Shown here: one piece after another, positions 50,841 through 61,478 of the stretch
Layout of the letters: each line of letters begins with the position of its first letter
Numbering within the stretch: the stretch's first letter is position 1
Source of the DNA: Fallopia convolvulus
Taxonomy: Eukaryota > Streptophyta > Magnoliopsida > Caryophyllales > Polygonaceae
Length of the DNA stretch: 64,000 bases
Direction: 5' to 3'
Assembly (NCBI GenBank): GCA_964016875.1
Contig: OZ024735.1
Coordinates: forward strand, 9,347,338 to 9,411,337
Made by a program: the position numbers and the translations under genes
Notes under the pieces: model-generated
Told to the model about the DNA's origin: nothing
Database searches by the model: none
What the model saw: only the letters and a program-made list of their open reading frames with translations

Positions 50841-53800
50841 ACACAATATTTTTCTAAGGCCCCAACTAGCACATCCAGGCAAAAAAACGGAAAAAACTCG
50901 CAAAAGTTCTGTTACGAAAATCTTCGTACCATTCAGCCTCAAACCAAGACCCTTCCCGAAAATGCCCTAAACGGTCGTACGGTCGAATGTGTCTTTACAA
51001 ATGGTTTTTCTTAGGCCCATGCCAGTCCATCAAAGCCAAAAAACGGAAAAAAAACTCGCAAAAGTTCTGGTACGAAAATCTTTGTACCATTTTACCTCAA
51101 ACCTACATCCATTCCGAAAAAGCCATAAACGGTTCAACGATCAAATGTGTCTTTACAAAATGTTTTTCTTAGACCCCAACTAGCACATCCAAGACAAAAA
51201 AACCGGAAAAACTCGCAAAAGTTTTGGTACGAAAATCTTCGTACCATTCAGCCTTAAACCAAGACCCTTCCCGAAAATGCCCTAAACAGTTGTAAGGTCG
51301 AATGTGTCTTTACAAAAGGTATTTCTTAGGCCCATGCTAGTGTATCCAAGCCAAAAAATGAAAAAAACTCGCAAAAGTTCTGGTACGAAAATCTTCGTAC
51401 CATTCAGCCTCAAACCAAGACCCTTCCCGAAAATGCCCTAAACGGTTGTACGGTTGAATGTGTCTTTACAAAATAATTTTCTTAGGCCCCAACTAGCACA
51501 TCCAAGACAAAAAAGGAAAAAACTCGCAAAAGTTCTGCAACGAAAATCTTCGTACCATTCAGCCTCAAACCAAGACCCTTCCCGAAAATGCCCTAAACGG
51601 TTGTACGGTCGAATGTGTCTTTACACAATATTTTTCTAAGGCCCCAACTAGCACATCCAGGCAAAAAAACGGAAAAAACTCGCAAAAGTTCTGTTACGAA
51701 AATCTTCGTACCATTCAGCCTCAAACCAAGACCCTTCCCGAAAATGCCCTAAACGGTCGTACGGTCGAATGTGTCTTTACAAATGGTTTTTCTTAGGCCC
51801 ATGCCAGTCCATCAAAGTCAAAAAACGGAAAAAAAACTCGCAAAAGTTCTGGTACGAAAATCTTTGTACCATTTTACCTCAAACCTACATCCATTCCGAA
51901 AAAGCCATAAACGGTTCAACGATCAAATGTGTCTTTACAAAATGTTTTTCTTAGACCCCAACTAGCACATCCAAGACAAAAAAACCGGAAAAACTCGCAA
52001 AAGTTTTGGTACGAAAATCTTCGTACCATTCAGCCTTAAACCAAGACCCTTCCCGAAAATGCCCTAAACAGTTGTAAGGTCGAATGTGTCTTTACAAAAG
52101 GTATTTCTTAGGCCCATGCTAGTGTATCCAAGCCAAAAAATGAAAAAAACTCGCAAAAGTTCTGGTACGAAAATCTTCGTACCATTCAGCCTCAAACCAA
52201 GACCCTTCCCGAAAATGCCCTAAACGGTTGTACGGTTGAATGTGTCTTTACAAAATAATTTTCTTAGGCCCCAACTAGCACATCCAAGACAAAAAAGGAA
52301 AAAACTCGCAAAAGTTCTGCAACGAAAATCTTCGTACCATTCAGCCTCAAACCAAGACCCTTCCCGAAAAGGCCCTAAACGGTTGTACGGTCGAATGTGT
52401 CTTTACACAATATTTTTCTAAGGCCCCAACTAGCACATCCAGGCAAAAAAACGGAAAAAACTCGCAAAAGTTCTGTTACGAAAATCTTCGTACCATTCAG
52501 CCTCAAACCAAGACCCTTCCCGAAAATGCCCTAAACGGTCGTACGGTCGAATGTGTCTTTACAAATGGTTTTTCTTAGGCCCATGCCAGTCCATCAAAGC
52601 CAAAAAACGGAAAAAAAACTCGCAAAAGTTCTGGTACGAAAATCTTTGTACCATTTTACCTCAAACCTACATCCATTCCGAAAAAGCCATAAACGGTTCA
52701 ACGGTCAAATGTGTCTTTTCAAAATGTTTTTCTTAGACCCCAACTAGCACATCCAAGACAAAAAAACCGGAAAAACTCGCAAAAGTTTTGGTACGAAAAT
52801 CTTCGTACCATTCAGCCTTAAACCAAGACCCTTCCCGAAAATGCCCTAAACAGTTGTAAGGTCGAATGTGTCTTTACAAAAGGTATTTCTTAGGCCCATG
52901 CTAGTGTATCCAAGCCAAAAAATGAAAAAAACTCGCAAAAGTTCTGGTACGAAAATCTTCGTACCATTCAGCCTCAAACCAAGACCCTTCCCGAAAATGC
53001 CCTAAACGGTTGTACGGTTGAATGTGTCTTTACAAAATAATTTTCATAGGCCCCAACTAGCACATCCAAGACAAAAAAGGAAAAAACTCGCAAAAGTTCT
53101 GCAACGAAAATCTTCGTACCATTCAGCCTCAAACCAAGACCCTTCCCGAAAAGGCCCTAAACGGTTGTACGGTCGAATGTGTCTTTACACAATATTTTTC
53201 TAAGGCCCCAACTAGCACATCCAGGCAAAAAAACGGAAAAAACTCGCAAAAGTTCTGTTACGAAAATCTTCGTACCATTCAGCCTCAAACCAAGACCCTT
53301 CCCGAAAATGCCCTAAACGGTCGTACGGTCGAATGTGTCTTTACAAATGGTTTTTCTTAGGCCCATGCCTGTCCATCAAAGCCAAAAAACGGAAAAAAAA
53401 CTCGCAAAAGTTCTGGTACGAAAATCTTTGTACCATTTTACCTCAAACCTACATCCATTCCGAAAAAGCCATAAACGGTTCAACGGTCAAATGTGTCTTT
53501 ACAAAATGTTTTTCTTAGACCCCAACTAGAACATCCAAGACAAAAAAACCGGAAAAACTCGCAAAAGTTTTTGTACGAAAATCTTCGTACCATTCAGCCT
53601 TAAACCAAGACCCTTCCCGAAAATGCCCTAAACAGTTGTAAGGTCGAATGTGTCTTTACAAAAGGTATTTCTTAGGCCCATGCTAGTGTATCCAAGCCAA
53701 AAAATGAAAAAAACTCGCAAAAGTTCTGGTACGAAAATCTTCGTACCATTCAGCCTCAAACCAAGACCCTTCCCGAAAATGCCCTAAACGGTTGTACGGT

Positions 53801-54752
53801 TGAATGTGTCTTTACAAAATAATTTTCTTAGGCCCCAACTAGCACATCCAAGACAAAAAAGGAAAAAACTCGCAAAGGTTCTGCAACGAAAATCTTCGTA
53901 CCATTCAGCCTCAAACCAAGACCCTTCCCGAAAATGCCCTAAACGGTTGTACGGTCGAATGTGTCTTTACACAATATTTTTCTAAGGCCCCAACTAGCAC
54001 ATCCAGGCAAAAAAACGGAAAAAACTCGCAAAAGTTCTGTTACGAAAATCTTCGTACCATTCAGCCTCAAACCAAGACCCTTCCCGAAAATGCCCTAAAC
54101 GGTCGTACGGTCGAATGTGTCTTTACAAATGGTTTTTCTTAGGCCCATGCCAGTCCATCAAAGCCAAAAAACGGAAAAAAAACTCGCAAAAGTTCTGGTA
54201 CGAAAATCTTTGTACCATTTTACCTCAAACCTACATCCATTCCGAAAAAGCCATAAACGGTTCAACGGTCAAATGTGTCTTTACAAAATGTTTTTCTTAG
54301 ACCCCAACTAGCACATCCAAGACAAAAAAACCGGAAAAACTCGCAAAAGTTTTGGTACGAAAATCTTCGTACCATTCAGCCTTAAACCAAGACCCTTCCC
54401 GAAAATGCCCTAAACAGTTGTAAGGTCGAATCTGTCTTTACAAAAGGTATTTCTTAGGCCCATGCTAGTGTATCCAAGCCAAAAAATGAAAAAAAACTCG
54501 CAAAAGTTCTGGTACGAAAATCTTCGTACCATTCAGCCTCAAACCAAGACCCTACCCGAAAATGCCCTAAACGGTTGTACGGTTGAATGTGTCTTTACAA
54601 AATAATTTTCTTAGGCCCCAACTAGCACATCCAAGACAAAAAAGGAAAAAACTCGCAAAAAGTTCTGCAACGAAAATCTTCGTACCATTCAGCCTCAAAC
54701 CAAGACCCTTCCCGAAAAGGCCCTAAACGGTTGTACGGTCGAATGTGTCTTT
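50841..54752. repeat. Pentamer higher-order repeat D-C-A-B-E, 782 bp, five copies
   Basis: The D-type marker acacaatattt starts at 50841, 51623, 52405, 53187 and 53969, exactly 782 bp apart. C-type starts follow the same spacing (50989, 51771, 52553, 53335, 54117). Each unit is D (aggcaaaaa, gttacg), C (gccagtccatc, ctttgtacc), A (aaaccgg, ttttggtacg), B (gtgtatcc, aatgaaaaaaactc) and E (aaaaagg, gcaacg). The last copy is 784 bp because of two added A residues, in the B and E monomers. The pre-D junction alternates between aaaaggccc and aaaatgccc with a period of three units. Confidence 0.93.
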
Positions 54753-56001
54753 ACACAATATTTTTCTAAGGCCCCAACTAGCACATCCAGGCAAAAAAAC
54801 GGAAAAAACTCGCAAAAGTTCTGTTACGAAAATCTTCGTACCATTCAGCCTCAAACCAAGACCCTTCCCGAAAATGCCCTAAACGGTCGTACGGTCGAAT
54901 GTGTCTTTACACAATATTTTTCTAAGGCCCCAACTAGCACATCCAGGCAAAAAAACGGAAAAAACTCGCAAAAGTTCTGTTACGAAAATCTTCGTACCAT
55001 TCAGCCTCAAACCAAGACCCTTCCCGAAAATGCCCTAAACGGTCGTACGGTCGAATGTGTCTTTACAAATGGTTTTTCTTAGGCCCATGCCAGTCCATCA
55101 AAGCCAAAAAACGGAAAAAAAACTCGCAAAAGTTCTGGTACGAAAATCTTTGTACCATTTTACCTCAAACCTACATCCATTCCGAAAAAGCCATAAACGG
55201 TTCAACGGTCAAATGTGTCTTTACAAAATGTTTTTCTTAGACCCCAACTAGCACATCCAAGACAAAAAAACCGGAAAAACTCGCAAAAGTTTTGGTACGA
55301 AAATCTTCGTACCATTCAGCCTCAAACCAAGACCCTCTCCGAAAATGCCCTAAACAGTTGTAAGGTCGAATGTGTCTTTACAAAAGGTTTTTCTAAGGCC
55401 CCAACTAGCACATCCAGGCAAAAAAACGGAAAAAACTCGCAAAAGTTCTGGTACGAAAATCTTCGTACCATTCAGCCTCAAACCAAGACCCTTCCCGAAA
55501 ATGCCCTAAACGGTTGTACGGTTGAATGTGTCTTTACAAAATAATTTTCTTAGGCCCCAACTAGCACATCCAAGACAAAAAAGGAAAAAACTCGCAAAAG
55601 TTCTGCAACGAAAATCTTCGTACCATTCAGCCTCAAACCAAGACCCTTCCCGAAAATGCCCTAAACGGTTGTACGGTCGAATGTGTCTTTACAAAATAAT
55701 TTTCTTAGGCCCCAACTAGCACATCCAAGACAAAAAACGGAAAAAACTCACAAAAGTTCTGGTACGAAAATCTTCGTACCATTCAGCCTTAAACCAAGAC
55801 CCTTCCCGAAAATGCCCTAAACGGTTGTAAGGTCGAATGTGTCTTTACAAAAGGTATTCTTAGGCCCATGCTAGTGTATCCAAGCCAAAAAACGGAAAAA
55901 ACTCGCAAAAGTTCTGGTACGAAAATCTTCGTACCATTCAGCCTCAAACCAAGACCCTTCCCGAAAAGGCCCTAAACGGTTGTACGGTCGAATGTGTCTT
56001 T
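54753..56001. repeat. Rearranged interval between the two pentamer domains
   Basis: Order D, D, C, A, a chimeric monomer (55364-55518), E, an E-type with ctcacaaaag, then a B-type with ggtattctt. The duplicated D (54753 and 54909, 156 bp apart) gives the 940-bp spacing between the C-type starts at 54117 and 55057. The C-A-chimera-E run is repeated near the window end (62723-63340), 7,666 bp away. Confidence 0.85.
55364..55518. repeat. Chimeric monomer (A/B-type start, D-type remainder)
   Basis: It begins acaaaaggtttttct like A/B-types, then switches to aaggccccaactagcacatccaggc, the D-type signature, and has a perfect dyad. The same chimera recurs at 63030-63185. Because it lacks an early stop, it links neighbouring monomers into a 109-codon open frame, which is not evidence of coding. 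Confidence 0.8.
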
Positions 56002-59000
56002 ACACAATATTTTTCTAAGGCCCCAAGTAGCACATCCAGGCAAAAAAACGGAAAAAACTCGCAAAAGTTCTGTTACGAAAATCTTCGTACCATTCAGCCT
56101 CAAACCAAGACCCTTCCCGAAAATGCCCTAAACGGTCGTACGGTCGAATGTGTCTTTACAAATGGTTTTTCTTAGGCCCATGCCAGTCCATCAAAGCCAA
56201 AAAAACGGAAAAAAAACTCGCAAAAGTTCTGGTACGAAAATCTTTGTACCATTTTACCTCAAACCTACATCCATTCCGAAAAAGCCATAAACGGTTCAAC
56301 GATCAAATGTGTCTTTACAAAATGTTTTTCTTAGACCCCAACTAGCACATCCAAGACAAAAAAACCGGAAAAACTCGCAAAAGTTTTGGTACGAAAATCT
56401 TCGTACCATTCAGCCTTAAACCAAGACCCTTCCCGAAAATGCCCTAAACAGTTGTAAGGTCGAATGTGTCTTTACAAAAGGTATTTCTTAGGCCCATGCT
56501 AGTGTATCCAAGCCAAAAAATGAAAAAAACTCGCAAAAGTTCTGGTACGAAAATCTTCGTACCATTCGGCCTCAAACCAAGACCCTTCCCGAAAATGCCC
56601 TAAACGGTTGTACGGTTGAATGTGTCTTTACAAAATAATTTTCTTAGGCCCCAACTAGCACATCCAAGACAAAAAAGGAAAAAACTCGCAAAAGTTCTGC
56701 AACGAAAATCTTCGTACCATTCAGCCTCAAACCAAGACCCTTCCCGAAAAGGCCCTAAACGGTTGTACGGTCGAATGTGTCTTTACACAATATTTTTCTA
56801 AGGCCCCAACTAGCACATCCAGGCAAAAAAACGGAAAAAACTCGCAAAAGTTCTGTTACGAAAATCTTCGTACCATTCAGCCTCAAACCAAGACCCTTCC
56901 CGAAAATGCCCTAAACGGTCGTACGGTCGAATGTGTCTTTACAAATGCTTTTTCTTAGGCCCATGCCAGTCCATCAAAGCCAAAAAACGGAAAAAAAACT
57001 TGCAAAAGTTCTGGTACGAAAATCTTTGTACCATTTTACCTCAAACCTACATCCATTCAGAAAAAGCCATAAACGGTTCAACGGTCAAATGTGTCTTTAC
57101 AAAATGTTTTTCTTAGACCCCAACTAGCACATCCAAGACAAAAAAACCGGAAAAACTCGCAAAAGTTTTGGTACGAAAATCTTCGTACCATTCAGCCTTA
57201 AACCAAGACCCTTCCCGAAAATGCCCTAAACAGTTGTAAGGTCGAATGTGTCTTTACAAAAGGTATTTCTTAGGCCCATGCTAGTGTATCCAAGCCAAAA
57301 AATGAAAAAAACTCGCAAAAGTTCTGGTACGAAAATCTTCGTACCATTCAGCCTCAAACCAAGACCCTTCCCGAAAATGCCCTAAACGGTTGTACGGTTG
57401 AATGTGTCTTTACAAAATAATTTTCTTAGGCCCCAACTAGCACATCCAAGACAAAAAAGGAAAAAACTCGCAAAAGTTCTGCAACGAAAATCTTCGTACC
57501 ATTCAGCCTCAAACCAAGACCCTTCCCGAAAAGGCCCTAAACGGTTGTACGGTCGAATGTGTCTTTACACAATATTTTTCTAAGGCCCCAACTAGCACAT
57601 CCAGGCAAAAAAACGGAAAAAACTCGCAAAAGTTCTGTTACGAAAATCTTCGTACCATTCAGCATCAAACCAAGACCCTTCCCGAAAATGCCCTAAACGG
57701 TCGTACGGTCGAATGTGTCTTTACAAATGGTTTTTCTTAGGCCCATGCCTGTCCATCAAAGCCGAAAAACGGAAAAAAAACTCGCAAAAGTTCTGGTACG
57801 AAAATCTTTGTACCATTTTACCTCAAACCTACATCCATTCCGAAAAAGCCATAAACGGTTCAACGGTCAAATGTGTCTTTACAAAATGTTTTTCTTAGAC
57901 CCCAACTAGAACATCCAAGACAAAAAAACCGGAAAAACTCGCAAAAGTTTTGGTACGAAAATCTTCGTACCATTCAGCCTTAAACCAAGACCCTTCCCGA
58001 AAATGCCCTAAACAGTTGTAAGGTCGAATGTGTCTTTACAAAAGGTATTTCTTAGGCCCATGCTAGTGTATCCAAGCCAAAAAATGAAAAAAACTCGCAA
58101 AAGTTCTGGTACGAAAATCTTCGTACCATTCAGCCTCAAACCAAGACCCTTCCCGAAAATGCCCTAAACGGTTGTACGGTTGAATGTGTCTTTACAAAAT
58201 AATTTTCTTAGGCCCCAACTAGCACATCCAAGACAAAAAAGGAAAAAACTCGCAAAAGTTCTGCAACGAAAATCTTCGTACCATTCAGCCTCAAACCAAG
58301 ACCCTTCCCGAAAATGCCCTAAACGGTTGTACGGTCGAATGTGTCTTTACACAATATTTTTCTAAGGCCCCAACTAGCACATCCAGGCAAAAAAACGGAA
58401 AAAACTCGCAAAAGTTCTGTTACGAAAATCTTCGTACCATTCAGCCTCAAACCAAGACCCTTCCCGAAAATGCCCTAAACGGTCGTACGGTCGAATGTGT
58501 CTTTACAAATGGTTTTTCTTAGGCCCATGCCAGTCCATCAAAGCCAAAAAACGGAAAAAAAACTCGCAAAAGTTCTGGTACGAAAATCTTTGTACCATTT
58601 TACCTCAAACCTACATCCATTCCGAAAAAGCCATAAACGGTTCAACGGTCAAATGTGTCTTTACAAAATGTTTTTCTTAGACCCCAACTAGCACATCCAA
58701 GACAAAAAAACCGGAAAAACTCGCAAAAGTTTTGGTACGAAAATCTTCGTACCATTCAGCCTTAAACCAAGACCCTTCCCGAAAATGCCCTAAACAGTTG
58801 TAAGGTCGAATGTGTCTTTACAAAAGGTATTTCTTAGGCCCATGCTAGTGTATCCAAGCCAAAAAATGAAAAAAACTCGCAAAAGTTCTGGTACGAAAAT
58901 CTTCGTACCATTCAGCCTCAAACCAAGACCCTTCCCGAAAATGCCCTAAACGGTTGTACGGTTGAATGTGTCTTTACAAAATAATTTTCTTAGGCCCCAA

Positions 59001-61478
59001 CTAGCACATCCAAGACAAAAAAGGAAAAAACTCGCAAAAGTTCTGCAACGAAAATCTTCGTACCATTCAGCCTCAAACCAAGACCCTTCCCGAAAAGGCC
59101 CTAAACGGTTGTACGGTCGAATGTGTCTTTACACAATATTTTTCTAAGGCCCCAACTAGCACATCCAGGCAAAAAAACGGAAAAAACTCGCAAAAGTTCT
59201 GTTACGAAAATCTTCGTACCATTCAGCCTCAAACCAAGACCCTTCCCGAAAATGCCCTAAACGGTCGTACGGTCGAATGTGTCTTTACAAATGGTTTTTC
59301 TTAGGCCCATGCCAGTCCATCAAAGCCAAAAAACGGAAAAAAAACTCGCAAAAGTTCTGGTACGAAAATCTTTGTACCATTTTACCTCAAACCTACATCC
59401 ATTCCGAAAAAGCCATAAACGGTTCAACGGTCAAATGTGTCTTTACAAAATGTTTTTCTTAGACCCCAACTAGCACATCCAAGACAAAAAAACCGGAAAA
59501 ACTCGCAAAAGTTTTGGTACGAAAATCTTCGTACCATTCAGCCTTAAACCAAGACCCTTCCCGAAAATGCCCTAAACAGTTGTAAGGTCGAATGTGTCTT
59601 TACAAAAGGTATTTCTTAGGCCCATGCTAGTGTATCCAAGCCAAAAAATGAAAAAAACTCGCAAAAGTTCTGGTACGAAAATCTTCGTACCATTCAGCCT
59701 CAAACCAAGACCCTTCCCGAAAATGCCCTAAACGGTTGTACGGTTGAATGTGTCTTTACAAAATAATTTTCTTAGGCCCCAACTAGCACATCCAAGACAA
59801 AAAAGGAAAAAACTCGCAAAAGTTCTGCAACGAAAATCTTCGTACCATTCAGCCTCAAACCAAGACCCTTCCCGAAAAGGCCCTAAACGGTTGTACGGTC
59901 GAATGTGTCTTTACACAATATTTTTCTAAGGCCCCAACTAGCACATCCAGGCAAAAAAACGGAAAAAACTCGCAAAAGTTCTGTTACGAAAATCTTCGTA
60001 CCATTCAGCCTCAAACCAAGACCCTTCCCGAAAATGCCCTAAACGGTCGTACGGTCGAATGTGTCTTTACCAATGGTTTTTCTTAGGCCCATGCCTGTCC
60101 ATCAAAGCCGAAAAACGGAAAAAAAACTCGCAAAAGTTCTGGTACGAAAATCTTTGTACCATTTTACCTCAAACCTACATCCATTCCGAAAAAGCCATAA
60201 ACGGTTCAACGGTCAAATGTGTCTTTACAAAATGTTTTTCTTAGACCCCAACTAGAACATCCAAGACAAAAAAACCGGAAAAACTCGCAAAAGTTTTGGT
60301 ACGAAAATCTTCGTACCATTCAGCCTTAAACCAAGACCCTTCCCGAAAATGCCCTAAACAGTTGTAAGGTCGAATGTGTCTTTACAAAAGGTATTTCTTA
60401 GGCCCATGCTAGTGTATCCAAGCCAAAAAATGAAAAAAACTCGCAAAAGTTCTGGTACGAAAATCTTCGTACCATTCAGCCTCAAACCAAGACCCTTCCC
60501 GAAAATGCCCTAAACGGTTGTACGGTTGAATGTGTCTTTACAAAATAATTTTCTTAGGCCCCAACTAGCACATCCAAGACAAAAAAGGAAAAAACACGCA
60601 AAAGTTCTACAACGAAAATCTTCGTACCATTCAGCCTCAAACCAAGACCCTTCCCGAAAATGCCCTAAACGGTTGTACGGTCGAATGTGTCTTTACACAA
60701 TATTTTTCTAAGGCCCCAACTAGCACATCCAGGCAAAAAAACGGAAAAAACTCGCAAAAGTTCTGTTACGAAAATCTTCGTACCATTCAGCCTCAAACCA
60801 AGACCCTTCCCGAAAATGCCCTAAACGGTCGTACGGTCGAATGTGTCTTTACAAATGGTTTTTCTTAGGCCCATGCCAGTCCATCAAAGCCAAAAAACGG
60901 AAAAAAAACTCGCAAAAGTTCTGGTACGAAAATCTTTGTACCATTTTACCTCAAACCTACATCCATTCCGAAAAAGCCATAAACGGTTCAACGGTCAAAT
61001 GTGTCTTTACAAAATGTTTTTCTTAGACCCCAACTAGCACATCCAAGACAAAAAAACCGGAAAAACTCGCAAAAGTTTTGGTACGAAAATCTTCGTACCA
61101 TTCAGCCTTAAACCAAGACCCTTCCCGAAAATGCCCTAAACAGTTGTAAGGTCGAATCTGTCTTTACAAAAGGTATTTCTTAGGCCCATGCTAGTGTATC
61201 CAAGCCAAAAAATGAAAAAAAATTCGCAAAAGTTCTGGTACGAAAATCTTCGTACCATTCAGCCTCAAACCAAGACCCTACCCGAAAATGCCCTAAACGG
61301 TTGTACGGTTGAATGTGTCTTTACAAAATAATTTTCTTAGGCCCCAACTAGCACATCCAAGACAAAAAAGGAAAAAACTCGCAAAAAGTTCTGCAACGAA
61401 AATCTTCGTACCATTCAGCCTCAAACCAAGACCCTTCCCGAAAAGGCCCTAAACGGTTGTACGGTCGAATGTGTCTTT
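56002..61478. repeat. Pentamer higher-order repeat D-C-A-B-E, 782 bp, seven copies; 15-mer super-repeat
   Basis: D-type markers start at 56002, 56785, 57567, 58349, 59131, 59913 and 60695. Spacing is 782 bp apart from single-base A-run changes. Units differ in a period-three pattern. gcctgtcc, gccgaaaaac and aactagaacatcc occur at about 57743-57915 and again at 60089-60260, which is 2,346 bp or three pentamers away. The pre-D junction reads aaaagg, aaaagg, aaaatg in the same cycle. The pentamer has therefore been amplified as a 15-monomer unit. Confidence 0.92.
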
